From positions 1,240,001 to 1,304,000 of the forward strand of contig NZ_JBBKAH010000002.1 of NCBI RefSeq assembly GCF_037652055.1: 64,000 nt of DNA, read 5' to 3'. Below, one piece after another: positions 42,188-52,000 of the stretch; the stretch's first letter is position 1, and the number at the start of each line of letters is the position of its first letter. Origin of the DNA: Pelagibius sp037652055 (GTDB lineage: Bacteria > Pseudomonadota > Alphaproteobacteria > Kiloniellales > Kiloniellaceae). A program made the position numbers and the translations under genes. The notes under the pieces were generated by a model, which was not told where the DNA came from, did no database searches, and saw only the letters and a list, made by a program, of their open reading frames with translations.

Positions 42188-42931
42188 ATGGAAGACAATC
42201 TGACGCAGCCGCTCGACGACCTCACGGTCGTCAAGACTGTGTCCCTGACCAATGCCCTCGAAAAGCAGATCGAACGGCTGATCGTCGAAGGCGAGCTGGC
42301 ACCTGGCGAACGTCTCAACGAGATCCAGCTCGCCTCGCGCTTCGGCACCAGCCGGGGCCCGCTGCGCGAAGCGACGCGCAGCCTGGAGGCCAAGGGATTC
42401 GTCGAGGTGATCCGCAACCGCGGCGTCTTCGTGCGGCAGCTGAGCGTCGCGGAGGCGCTGGAGGTCTACGACGTCCGCGCCGCGCTGTTCGGGCTGGCCG
42501 GGCGCCTGCTGGCGCAGAAAATGAACGACGAGCTGCTGGCCAAGCTGAACCGCCAGCTCGATGCCATGGAGGCGGCGGCGGCGAAGTCCGACTTCGACAC
42601 CTACTATCCGCTGAACCTGGAGTTTCACCGCACCATCGTCGAATCGGCGGGCAACAAGACGCTCTTTGCCGAGTACCTGCGTTTCGTGAAGAAGATGCAT
42701 CTCTTCCGTGCCAAGAGCCTGGTGCAGGGCGGCGGCCTCGCGGTCTCCAACCGGGAACACCGCGAGATGGTGGATGCACTCGCCTCCGGCGACGTGGAAC
42801 GGGCTCATGCCTCCTGCTGGCGTCACGTCGAGCGTGCCAAGGCACGCCTGCTGGCGGCCTTGGAAGCGGCGCAGATTCAGCCGGCGGAGGGCGTTTCACC
42901 GGACGCGGCCAAATCGGCCTCACCGGTCTGA
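42188..42931 (+). CDS. GntR-family regulator, FCD subgroup, candidate regulator of the MmgE/tartrate region
   Basis: 247 residues from ATG 42188; a GTG at 42179 would add three. The winged helix is at about 20-85: KQIERLIVEGELAPGERLNE, QLASRFGTSRGPLREATRSL, EVIRNRGVFVRQLS. The FCD domain (about 95-225) has the metal/ligand pattern NLEFHRTIVESAGNK and later EHREMVDAL. It is the only regulator gene between the left-hand gntR and the nitrate module, and the repeated palindrome in the region has the TNGT-N2-ACNA form this subgroup binds, so it is the prime candidate for control of 15830-44534. Confidence 0.88.
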   Translation: MEDNLTQPLDDLTVVKTVSLTNALEKQIERLIVEGELAPGERLNEIQLASRFGTSRGPLREATRSLEAKGFVEVIRNRGVFVRQLSVAEALEVYDVRAALFGLAGRLLAQKMNDELLAKLNRQLDAMEAAAAKSDFDTYYPLNLEFHRTIVESAGNKTLFAEYLRFVKKMHLFRAKSLVQGGGLAVSNREHREMVDALASGDVERAHASCWRHVERAKARLLAALEAAQIQPAEGVSPDAAKSASPV

Positions 42932-43064
42932 TCTCAGCGGGCGCCGCGGCTGGGCGGCGCCCTCAACCAACAACAGAAAAGCTGCGTCGGCACCGGCGTC
43001 CCACTCCCCGCGTGCCTGGGGCGGGACGCCGTGCGCTGCGCGCGGTCGGTGGGAGGATAACGGC

Positions 43065-44534
43065 ATGGTAACAGAGGCAACGGCATCGCAGGACGTCCAC
43101 GCGACGGCGCCGGGGGAAGATCTCTCCGGCCTCACGGCCGCGGCCTCTCGCTTCGCGGCGGATATCACCTTCGCCGACCTCGACGCCGAGGTGCGGCATC
43201 TTTCCAAGCGCTGCCTCATTGATGGACTGGGTGTCATGCTGGCCGGCAGCGAGCAGCCGGGCATGGCCGCGCTCGAGGCTTTCATCGCCGGCGAGGGCGG
43301 CACCGGGGTGAGCCGCATGCTCGGCGCGGCCGCCCGTCGCCTGCCGGCGACGCGGGCCGCGCTTTGGGCGGGCACCGCCGGCCACGCCATGGACTGGGAC
43401 GACACCCAGCTCGCCGAGGGGCCGGGGCGACCCTATGGGCTGCTCATGCACCCGACGGTACCGCCGCTCGCCGCCGCGCTGGCGGTGAGCGACCTCGTCG
43501 CCACGGAAGAGGGCAAGCCCGTCGGCGGCGAACGGTTCTTCACGGCGTTCAATGCCGGCTTCGAGGTCGCCTGCAAGATCGCCGAAGCAATCAACCCCGA
43601 CCACTACATGCGTGGCTTCCACACCTCCGGCACCATCGGCACCTTCGCCGCGGCCACCACGGCGGCGAAGCTGCTGGGTCTCGATGCCGCCGGGATCGCC
43701 CGTACCCTGGGCGTGGCGGCCTCGATGGCCGCCGGCATCCGTGCCGGCTTCGGCACCATGACCAAGCCGCTGCACGTCGGCCGCGCGGCGGAAAACGGGG
43801 TCACCGCCGCGCTTCTGGTCCGCCAGGGCTTCACCGCCAACGAAGAGGCGCTGGACGGCAAGTGGGGCTATTTGGCGGTGGCCGGGCCGGGCGGCGAGCC
43901 GTCGCTGGTGCGCGAGCGCTTCGGCAAGCCCTTCACCATGGCCAGTCCGGGCGTCTCCATCAAACCCTATCCCTCCGGTGTGCTGACGCATCCCTCGATG
44001 GACGCGCTGCTGTTCCTGCTGCGCGAAGCGGGCCTTGCGCCCGACGACATCGCACGCGTCACCCTGCGGGCCGGGCGCAACGTGCTGGGGCCGATCCGCT
44101 ACCGCATCGCCAAGACGGAACTGGAAGGCAAGTTCTCCTTCGCCTTCCTGCTCGCGGCGATCGTGCTGCGCGGGCGCTGCGGCAAGGCGGAGTTCACCGA
44201 CGCATTCGTCGCATCGCCGGCGTGCCAGGCGATGCAGCAGCGCGTCGAGACCGCCTTCGACCAGCAGATCGAGGATATGGGCTGGGACCGCATTCGCTCT
44301 CGCGTGGTTGTGGAGACCAAGGACGGCCGCACGCTGGAGCGCTGGGCCGACGAGAACTACCGTGGCAGTCCGCACAACCCCTTGAGCGATGCCGAGGTAG
44401 AGGGCAAGTTTCGCGACTGCGCCGCCGGTCTGCTCGACGCCGCTGGGGTCGATGCCCTGTTGCAGTCGATCTGGAACAGTGACGGCCTGGACGACGCGGG
44501 CGTGCTGCTGGAACAGTTGAGCTGGCGCAAATAA
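43065..44534 (+). CDS. MmgE/PrpD-family protein (M7)
   Basis: 489 residues from ATG 43065, preceded by gggagga. Blocks: HAMDWDDTQLAEGPG, LLMHPTVPPLAAALA (conserved His), HYMRGFHTSGTIGTFAAAT, FGTMTKPLHVGRAAENG (Lys), SIKPYPSGVLTHPSM and TELEGKFSFAFLLAA. Sister of M5. It lies 133 bases after gntR and 25 bases before the GST gene. It shares the CKIAEAINP-HY block with M5, so both probably bind the same kind of acid. Reaction unknown. Confidence 0.88.
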   Translation: MVTEATASQDVHATAPGEDLSGLTAAASRFAADITFADLDAEVRHLSKRCLIDGLGVMLAGSEQPGMAALEAFIAGEGGTGVSRMLGAAARRLPATRAALWAGTAGHAMDWDDTQLAEGPGRPYGLLMHPTVPPLAAALAVSDLVATEEGKPVGGERFFTAFNAGFEVACKIAEAINPDHYMRGFHTSGTIGTFAAATTAAKLLGLDAAGIARTLGVAASMAAGIRAGFGTMTKPLHVGRAAENGVTAALLVRQGFTANEEALDGKWGYLAVAGPGGEPSLVRERFGKPFTMASPGVSIKPYPSGVLTHPSMDALLFLLREAGLAPDDIARVTLRAGRNVLGPIRYRIAKTELEGKFSFAFLLAAIVLRGRCGKAEFTDAFVASPACQAMQQRVETAFDQQIEDMGWDRIRSRVVVETKDGRTLERWADENYRGSPHNPLSDAEVEGKFRDCAAGLLDAAGVDALLQSIWNSDGLDDAGVLLEQLSWRK

Positions 44535-44559
44535 GCTTCAGCATTCGGGGAGACATCCG

Positions 44560-45171
44560 ATGATCGTGGTGCACGGCAGGGCCAATTCCACCAATGTCCA
44601 GAAGGTGCTGTGGCTGTTCGACGAGATCGGGCTGCCGTTCGAGCGCTTCGACCGCGGCGGCAAGTTCGGCGGCCTCGACGATCCCGACTACCGCGCGCTC
44701 AATCCCAACGGCCTCGTGCCGACGGTGATCGACGGCGACCTGGTGCTGTGGGAATCCCATGCCATTCTGCGCCACTACGCGCGCCAGAACCCCGGCGCCG
44801 CGCTGTTCCCCGGCGATGCGGCCGATGCCGCGCACAGCGATATGATGCTCGACTGGACCATTACCACCCTGTGGCCGCCGCTGCGCGTCGCCTATGTCGC
44901 GGTGGAACGCGAGGGCAAGCCGCTGGAATCGCCCGAGGTGCAGCAGGCGCTCGACAAGGCTCACCGCCCGCTCGACATTCTGGAGGGTCAGCTGGCCGGG
45001 CGCGATTATGTCGGCGGCAGCTTCGGCATCGGCGACATTCCCCCGGCGATCTGCCTGAGCCGCTGGCTGTACCTCGGCCGCGACCTCGCAGCCTGGCCCG
45101 CGGTCGAGGCGTGGTATGCGCGCTGCTCCGCTCGGCCAGCCTTCCGCAACCGCGTCATTGTGGGCGGCTGA
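44560..45171 (+). CDS. Glutathione S-transferase family protein
   Basis: 203 residues. The N-terminal thioredoxin-like domain (1-80) has GRANSTNVQKVLWLFDEIGLPFE, the cis-Pro segment NGLVPTVIDG and the glutathione-binding WESHAILRHYA. The C-terminal helical domain has the SFGIGDIPPAICLSRW N-capping motif. The active residue is Ser or Thr around residues 10-11, as in theta/beta-like bacterial GSTs. It follows M7 closely and may use glutathione to open or isomerise an electrophilic product such as an enoic or halogenated acid. The substrate is unknown. Confidence 0.88.
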   Translation: MIVVHGRANSTNVQKVLWLFDEIGLPFERFDRGGKFGGLDDPDYRALNPNGLVPTVIDGDLVLWESHAILRHYARQNPGAALFPGDAADAAHSDMMLDWTITTLWPPLRVAYVAVEREGKPLESPEVQQALDKAHRPLDILEGQLAGRDYVGGSFGIGDIPPAICLSRWLYLGRDLAAWPAVEAWYARCSARPAFRNRVIVGG

Positions 45172-45276
45172 TCATCTTTGCCGACGAGCGCGACAGTTCG
45201 GTGATCTAGGCCGGGGGTGGGGCCTCTGTGTGCTCGACGGCCCCGGGAAGGCGCGCATCGAACGTCTGCGCGGCGC

Positions 45277-45993
45277 TCAGGTTGAGGGATCGTCGATCAG
45301 CGGCGAGGGCTTGGCCAGCTTGCGCAGGTCGTCCGGCTTGGTCAGGTGGATTTCGCGGCCGTTCACGTCGACGCCATAGGGCTTCAGGGTGGCGAAGGCG
45401 CGCGACAGGTTCTCCGGTGTCATGCCCAGCAGGGCCGCCAGGGTGCGCTTGTCGACCTGCAGCGTCACGGTGCCAGTGCCACCCTGTTCGGCATCGGCAC
45501 GCAGCAGGCAGTTGGCCAGTCGCTCCACGGCGTTGCGCAGCTTGTGGTTCTTCAGCGACTTCACCACGCCGCGGTAGCGGGCGGACAGTTCGCGCACCAC
45601 GGCGCGGGCGAAGACATGGTCGCGCGCGAAGATGGCCCGCACGTTCTCCGCCGGCACCATGAGAATTTGAGAGCTCTCGACAGTGCGCCCCGACATCAGG
45701 AAAGTCGCGTCGCGCAGTACGGCGGCGAGGATGAAGGTGGCGACCGGCCGCACGATCTCGATCGAGGTCTCGCGGCCGTTGTTGCCGGCGAAGAGCTCCA
45801 CGCTGCCTTCGACCATGATGTAGAGGAAATCCGCCGGATCCCCTTCGGTGATCAATTGGACCTGCGGGGGAAAGCGCTGCAGGAAAGCGGCCTGCATCAA
45901 CTCGTCGAAGTTCGCCTCCTCCATCTCGCGGAAGAGGTCCAACTCCCGCACCAACGGTATGTCGCGCACCCTCAAGTGGAGACTCTCCTGCAC
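45277..45993 (-). CDS. Crp/Fnr-family regulator, Dnr/NarR-like
   Basis: 238 residues from a GTG at 45993. Residues 15-125 form the cyclic-nucleotide-binding-type beta barrel (VQLITEGDPADFLYIMVEGSVELF), 130-160 the dimer helix, and 165-225 the HTH (LQVDKRTLAALLGMTPENLSRAFATL). There is no N-terminal cysteine cluster, only one Cys in all, so it is not an oxygen-sensing Fnr but resembles the NO/nitrite-responsive Dnr, NnrR and NarR groups. Divergent from narK, with two Fnr/Dnr boxes between, it most likely activates the nitrate operon. A start further in is possible (see the box note). Confidence 0.87.
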   Translation of the reverse strand: MQESLHLRVRDIPLVRELDLFREMEEANFDELMQAAFLQRFPPQVQLITEGDPADFLYIMVEGSVELFAGNNGRETSIEIVRPVATFILAAVLRDATFLMSGRTVESSQILMVPAENVRAIFARDHVFARAVVRELSARYRGVVKSLKNHKLRNAVERLANCLLRADAEQGGTGTVTLQVDKRTLAALLGMTPENLSRAFATLKPYGVDVNGREIHLTKPDDLRKLAKPSPLIDDPST

Positions 45994-46024
45994 ATCCGGC
46001 CCCAGCCCGAGTTAATCGCGTGAT

Positions 46025-46038
46025 TTGACATTTATCAA
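46025..46038. promoter_or_regulatory. Fnr/Dnr box 1
   Basis: TTGAC-ATTT-ATCAA, nine of ten positions to TTGAT-N4-ATCAA. Its centre is 38.5 bases from the annotated regulator start, too close for a normal activating position with a leader, so it either represses the regulator gene or implies a start codon further downstream. Confidence 0.65.
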
Positions 46039-46137
46039 GAGGCGAGATGAAAAATAAATGTGACAGAACAATAAATGCTAATTGCAAAGTCAAAGCACTA
46101 CATCTTTGGGCTTTTTTCCTCGGATGAAGTACTTCGA

Positions 46138-46151
46138 TTGACCTGTATCAA
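46138..46151 (+). promoter_or_regulatory. Fnr/Dnr box 2, narK promoter
   Basis: TTGAC-CTGT-ATCAA in the same form as box 1. A class II position (centre at -41.5) would place the narK transcription start near 46186, 60 bases before the ATG, with gagaat (46171-46176) as a passable -10. Confidence 0.7.
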
Positions 46152-46245
46152 ATAAACCGTGCGGCTGCACGAGAATGATCCTCCTTGCGTCAGAGGCATC
46201 GCCTCTGCGCCGACATTTGTCGGTTCGTTGTTCGAGGAGGAAGTC

Positions 46246-48987
46246 ATGCAAGACCTGCAAGGCGTGACACGGGGCCAGCAGAACAGGGTCCTCGGGATGA
46301 GCACGCTGGCCTTCACGGTCTGCTTCGCGGTGTGGACGATCTTTTCCATCATCGGCGTGCGCATCAAACAGGACCTGGGGCTCAGCGATACGGAATTCGG
46401 CCTCCTGGCCGGCACACCGATCCTGACCGGCTCGCTCAGCCGCATCTTTCTCGGCATCTGGAGCGACCAGTACGGCGGTCGCATCGTCTACTTTTTCACC
46501 ATGGTTCTGGCGGCCATCGCCACCTTCCTGCTGTCCTACGCAACGACCTACGAGATGATGCTGCTGGCCGCGCTGGGTGTCGGCCTCGCCGGTGGCTCCT
46601 TCGCCGTCGGCATCGCCTATGTCTCCAAGTGGTACCCGAAGGAAAAGCAGGGCACGGCGCTCGGCATCTTCGGTGCCGGCAACGTCGGCGCGGCGGTCAC
46701 CAAGTTCTGCGCGCCCTTCGTGCTGGTCGCCTTCGGCTGGACCATGGTGGCGCAGGTCTGGGCGGCGGTCCTGCTGGTCATGGCGGTGGTCTTCTGGTTC
46801 ACCACCGACGATGACCCCCAGCTCAAGGCCCGCCGCGCCTCGGGCGTCAGGGCCCCCAGCGCCTGGATGGAGCTGGAGCCGCTGCGCAACCTGCAGGTCT
46901 GGCGTTTCGCACTCTATTACTTCTTCGTCTTCGGTGCCTTTGTTGCCCTGGCTTTGTGGCTGCCGCGCTACCTCATCGGCGTCTACGGCCTGGACATCAC
47001 CACGGCGGGCATGCTGGCCGCCTTCTACTCGGTTCCGGCGAGCATCTTTCGCGCTTACGGCGGCCATCTCTCAGACAAGTACGGTGCGCGTGCGGTGATG
47101 TACTGGACCTTCGGCGTCTCGGTGCTGGCGACCTTCATGCTCTCCTATCCCAATACCGATTACGTCATCCACGGCATCCAGGGACCGATCGCCTTTTCCA
47201 CCAGCATGGGTCTGATTCCCTTCGTGGTGCTGATCTTCGTGCTCGGCTTCTTCATGTCGCTGGGCAAGGCGGCGGTTTACAAGCACATCCCGGTCTACTA
47301 CCCGGGCCATGTCGGCGCCGTCGGCGGCCTGGTCGGCCTGATCGGCGGGCTCGGCGGCTTCGTGCTGCCGATCACCTTCGGTGTCATGCTCGACCTTACG
47401 GGCGTGTGGACCAGCTGCTTCATGCTGTTGTTCGCCATCGTCGCCGTGTCGCTGATCTGGATGCACTTTTCGATCCGCCAGATGGAGCGTGCGGCGCTGC
47501 AGGGCGAACTCGCCGCGCTGCCGCAGCTGCCCGAGATGCAGCCGATCCACGGCGGCGAGCAGGAAAAGGCCATGCGCCCGGCTGCGATCGAGGACTGGCG
47601 GCCGGACGACGATGAGTTCTGGCAAACCAAGGGCCGCGCGGTCGCCCGCCGCAACCTCTGGATCTCGATCCCGGCCCTGCTGCTGGCCTTCTCGGTGTGG
47701 ATGGTGTGGTCCGTGGTGGTGGCCAAGCTGCCGGCCATCGGATTCACCTACACCACCGACCAGCTGTTCTGGCTGGCGGCGCTGCCCGGGCTTTCGGGTG
47801 CCACGCTCAGGATTTTCTACTCCTTCATGGTGCCGATCTTCGGCGGCCGGCTGTGGACCACGATCACCACGGCGTCCCTGCTGGTCCCGGCCTTCGGCAT
47901 CGGCTACGCGGTGCAGAACCCCGATACGCCCTATTTAATCTTCCTGGTTCTGGCACTGCTGTGCGGTCTCGGCGGCGGCAACTTCGCCTCTTCCATGGCC
48001 AACATCTCCTTCTTCTTCCCTAAGAAGGAGAAGGGCAATGCGCTGGCACTCAACGCGGGACTCGGCAATCTCGGCGTCAGCGTCATGCAATTCGTCGTGC
48101 CGCTGGTCATCACTGCCAGTGTCTTCGGCGCCCTTGGCGGTGAGGCCAGGGAAGCCGGCGACGGTACCCGCCTCTGGCTGCAGAACGCCGGTTTCGTCTG
48201 GGTGCCGTTCCTGATCGCCTCCACGATCGCCGCCTGGTTCGGCATGAACGATCTCGCCACCGCCAAGGCCTCGTTCAAGGAGCAGTCGATCATCTTCACC
48301 CGCCGGCACAACTGGATCATGTGCTGGCTCTATACCGGCACTTTCGGTTCGTTCATCGGCTACTCGGCGGGCTTCCCGCTGCTCGCCAAGACGCAGTTCC
48401 CCGAGGTCGACTCGCTGCAGTTCGTCTTCCTGGGGCCGCTGGTCGGTGCGCTGTCGCGGGCGGCGACGGGCTGGGTCTCCGACAAGTTCGGCGGCGGGCG
48501 CGTCACCTTCTGGACCTTCCTGGTGATGATCGCCGCGGTCTTCGGTGTCCTCTACTTCCTCGGCATCAAGGATCAGCCGGGTGCCTTCTGGGGTTTCTTC
48601 GCGATGTTCATGCTGCTGTTCTTCGCCACCGGCGTGGGCAACGCGTCGACCTTCCAGATGATCCCGGTGATCATGCGCGAGCAGATGGGCGGCCTGATGC
48701 CGCACCTCAACCCGGCGGAGCGTGTCCGCCAGGCGGAGAAGGAGTCGGCGGCCATCATCGGCTTCACATCGGCGATCGCCGCCTACGGCGCCTTCTTCAT
48801 CCCCAAGAGCTACGGCACCTCGATCGCCATGACCGGCGGGCCGCAGGCGGCGCTGTGGGGCTTCCTGATCTTCTACGTCAGCTGCGCCGTGCTGACCTGG
48901 GTGATCTATACGCGCCGGGGCGGCCTGCTGCACGACATCGAACGCGGACGCCCCGCCATCCCGCCGGCCGGCGTGACGGCAAGCTGA
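46246..48987 (+). CDS. narK: Fused NarK1-NarK2 nitrate/nitrite transporter
   Basis: 913 residues from ATG 46246 with gaggaggaa upstream. Two complete MFS modules: residues about 15-425 (NarK1 type, nitrate/H+ symport) and about 485-890 (NarK2 type, nitrate/nitrite exchange). Each has the nitrate signatures, e.g. ALGVGLAGGSFAVGIAYVSKWYPKEKQG in the first and GLGGGNFASSMANISFFFPKKEKG in the second, with the nearby Arg for nitrate. About 24 spans in total. Such fusions occur in Paracoccus-like denitrifiers. First gene of the nar operon, 16 bases before narG. Confidence 0.95.
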   Translation: MQDLQGVTRGQQNRVLGMSTLAFTVCFAVWTIFSIIGVRIKQDLGLSDTEFGLLAGTPILTGSLSRIFLGIWSDQYGGRIVYFFTMVLAAIATFLLSYATTYEMMLLAALGVGLAGGSFAVGIAYVSKWYPKEKQGTALGIFGAGNVGAAVTKFCAPFVLVAFGWTMVAQVWAAVLLVMAVVFWFTTDDDPQLKARRASGVRAPSAWMELEPLRNLQVWRFALYYFFVFGAFVALALWLPRYLIGVYGLDITTAGMLAAFYSVPASIFRAYGGHLSDKYGARAVMYWTFGVSVLATFMLSYPNTDYVIHGIQGPIAFSTSMGLIPFVVLIFVLGFFMSLGKAAVYKHIPVYYPGHVGAVGGLVGLIGGLGGFVLPITFGVMLDLTGVWTSCFMLLFAIVAVSLIWMHFSIRQMERAALQGELAALPQLPEMQPIHGGEQEKAMRPAAIEDWRPDDDEFWQTKGRAVARRNLWISIPALLLAFSVWMVWSVVVAKLPAIGFTYTTDQLFWLAALPGLSGATLRIFYSFMVPIFGGRLWTTITTASLLVPAFGIGYAVQNPDTPYLIFLVLALLCGLGGGNFASSMANISFFFPKKEKGNALALNAGLGNLGVSVMQFVVPLVITASVFGALGGEAREAGDGTRLWLQNAGFVWVPFLIASTIAAWFGMNDLATAKASFKEQSIIFTRRHNWIMCWLYTGTFGSFIGYSAGFPLLAKTQFPEVDSLQFVFLGPLVGALSRAATGWVSDKFGGGRVTFWTFLVMIAAVFGVLYFLGIKDQPGAFWGFFAMFMLLFFATGVGNASTFQMIPVIMREQMGGLMPHLNPAERVRQAEKESAAIIGFTSAIAAYGAFFIPKSYGTSIAMTGGPQAALWGFLIFYVSCAVLTWVIYTRRGGLLHDIERGRPAIPPAGVTAS

Positions 48988-49003
48988 AAGAAGGAGATCG
49001 GGA

Positions 49004-52000
49004 ATGAGCCAACTTCTGGACAGGTTGAACTTCTTCTCCAGCAGGGCGCTGGGCGAGTTCGCGGACGGTCATGGTGTCACCACCAGTGAAGATCGCAGCT
49101 GGGAGGACGCCTACCGCAAGCGCTGGCAGCACGACAAGATCGTGCGTTCGACCCACGGCGCCAACTGCACGGGCTCCTGCTCGTGGAAGATCTACGTGAA
49201 GGGCGGCATCGTCACCTGGGAGACCCAGCAGACCGACTACCCACGCACGCGGCCGGACCTGCCGAACCACGAGCCGCGCGGCTGCAGCCGCGGCGCCAGC
49301 TACAGCTGGTACATGTACTCGGGCAACCGGGTGAAGTATCCGCTGATTCGCGGGCGCCTCCTCAAGCTGTGGCGCGAGGCGCGCGCGGTAAGGACGCCGG
49401 TCGCCGCCTGGGCCGCCATCGTCGAAGACCCCAAGAAGCGCGCGGCCTATACCAGGAAGCGCGGTCTCGGCGGCTTCGTGCGGGCGAAGTGGGACGAGGT
49501 GAACGAGATCATCGCCGCCGCCAATGCCTACACCGCAAAGACCTACGGCCCCGATCGCATCATCGGCTTCTCGCCGATCCCGGCCATGTCGATGGTCTCC
49601 TACGCCGCCGGATCGCGCTACCTTTCTCTGCTGGGCGGCGTCTGCATGTCGTTCTACGACTGGTACTGCGACCTGCCGCCGGCCTCGCCGCAGACCTGGG
49701 GCGAGCAGACCGACGTGCCGGAGAGTGCCGACTGGTACAACGCGGGTTTCCTGATGATCTGGGGCTCTAACGTGCCGCAGACCCGCACACCGGACGCCCA
49801 CTTCTATACCGAGGTGCGCTACAAGGGCACCAAATCCGTGGTGGTCAGCCCGGATTACTCCGAGGCTTCCAAGTTCGCCGACCTCTGGCTGCATCCGAAG
49901 CAGGGCACCGACGCGGCGCTCGCCATGGCCATGGGACACGTGATCCTGCGCGAGTTCCACCTGGACCGGCAGGCTGACTACTTCGAGGACTACGCCCGGC
50001 GCTACACCGACATGCCGATGCTGGTGCGCCTGACGAAGAAGGACGGCCACTACCTGCCGGAGCGCCTGCTGCGCGCTGCCGATCTCGACGGCAAGCTGGG
50101 TCAGGAGAACAATCCCGAATGGAAGACCCTTGCCATCGACGAGAACACCGGCGGCATCGTGGCGCCGCAGGGGTCGGTCGGCTTCCGCTGGGGCGAGCAG
50201 GGCAAGTGGAACCTGGAGGAAAAGGACGCCGATGGCCGCGCGGTGAAGCTGCGTCTCAGCCAGATTCTCGACAAGGACCACGACGACGTGGTCGATGTCG
50301 GCTTCCCCTACTTCGGCAACCGCGAGCACGACCACTTCAAGGGCACCGACCATCCCGACGTGCTGCTGCGCCGGGTGCCGGTAAAGGCGCTGAAGACGGC
50401 CGAGGGCGAAGCGCTGGTCGCCACCGTCTTCGACCTCTTCGTCGCCAACTACGGGCTCGACCGCGGACTAGGTGGCGGCATGGTCGCCAGGGATTACGGC
50501 GAGAACGTGCCCTACACGCCGGCCTGGGCCGAGGCGATCACCGGCGTGCCCGCCGATCACATCGTCACCGTGGCGCGCGAGTTCGCCGGCAACGCCGAGA
50601 AGACCAACGGCCGCTCCATGGTCATCCTGGGGGCCGGCCTCAATCACTGGTACCACATGGATATGAACTACCGGGGGATCATCAATCTCCTGGTCATGTG
50701 CGGCTGCGTCGGCCAGTCCGGCGGCGGCTGGTCGCACTACGTGGGCCAGGAGAAGCTGCGCCCGCAGACCGGCTGGCTGCCGCTGGCCTTCGCGCTCGAC
50801 TGGGGCCGCCCGCCGCGGCACATGAACTCCACCTCCTTCTTCTATGCCCACACCGACCAGTGGCGCTACGAGAGCCTGGGGGTGAAGGATATCCTCTCGC
50901 CGACGGCGCCGGAGGGTCCCTGGGACGGCGCCCTCATCGACTACAACATCCGCGCCGAGCGCATGGGCTGGCTGCCCTCCGCGCCGCAGCTCGAGACCAA
51001 CCCGCTGGGGATCGCCAAGGCGGCCGCCGCGGCGGGCCAAGAGCCCAAGGACTACGTCGTCGACCAGCTGAAGTCGGGCGGCCTGAAGATGTCCTGCGAG
51101 GATCCGGACAAGCCGGTCAACTGGCCGCGCAACCTCTTCGTCTGGCGCTCCAACCTGCTGGGCTCCTCGGGCAAGGGGCATGAGTATTTCCTCAAGCACC
51201 TGCTGGGCACCTCGCACGGCGTGCTCGGCAAGGACCTCGGCGAGGAGGGTGGCACCAAGCCGCAGGAAGCGGTGTGGCACGACGCGGCGCCGGAAGGAAA
51301 GCTCGACCTGCTGGTGACGCTCGACTTCCGCATGTCGACCACCTGCGTCTACTCGGACATCGTGCTGCCGACGGCGACGTGGTACGAGAAGAACGACCTC
51401 AACACCTCCGACATGCACCCCTTCATCCACCCGCTGACCGCGGCGACCGACCCGGCCTGGGAAAGCCGCAGCGACTGGGACATCTACAAGGGCATCGCCA
51501 AGAAGTTCTCCGAGGTGGCGCCCGAGGTGCTCGGCGTCGAGAAGGACGTCGTGTTGGTGCCGATCCTGCACGACACGCCCGGCGAGATGGCCCAGGCGAT
51601 GGAGGTGAAGGACTGGAAGAAGGGCGAGGTCGAGGCCATTCCCGGCAAGACCATGCCGCAGGTGGCGGTGGTCGAGCGCGACTACCCCAACCTCTACAAG
51701 CGCTTCACTGCTCTGGGTCCGCTGATGACCAAGATCGGCAACGGCGGCAAGGGCATCTCCTGGAACACCGAGCACGAGGTCGAAGGCCTCGGCCGCCTCA
51801 ATGGCGTCGTGCAGGACGAGGGGACGACCAAGGGCATGCCGCGCATCGACACCGATATCGATGCGACCGAGGTGATTCTCATGCTGGCACCGGAAACCAA
51901 CGGCGAGGTGGCGGTGAAGGCATGGGAAGCCCTCGGCAAGGCGACCGGGCGCGACCACACGCATCTCGCGGTGCCGAAGGAAGACGAGAAGATCCGCTTC

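Noticed and set aside
46091..46116. CAAAG/CTTTG stem followed by TTTTTT in the regulator-narK gap
   Set aside because: A five-pair A/T-rich stem is too weak, and it lies upstream of the predicted narK transcription start, so it has no transcript to end.
46159..46245. Longer NarK start at GTG 46159
   Set aside because: The added residues are unlike the family and include the expected promoter and transcription start; gaggaggaa directly before ATG 46246 settles the start.
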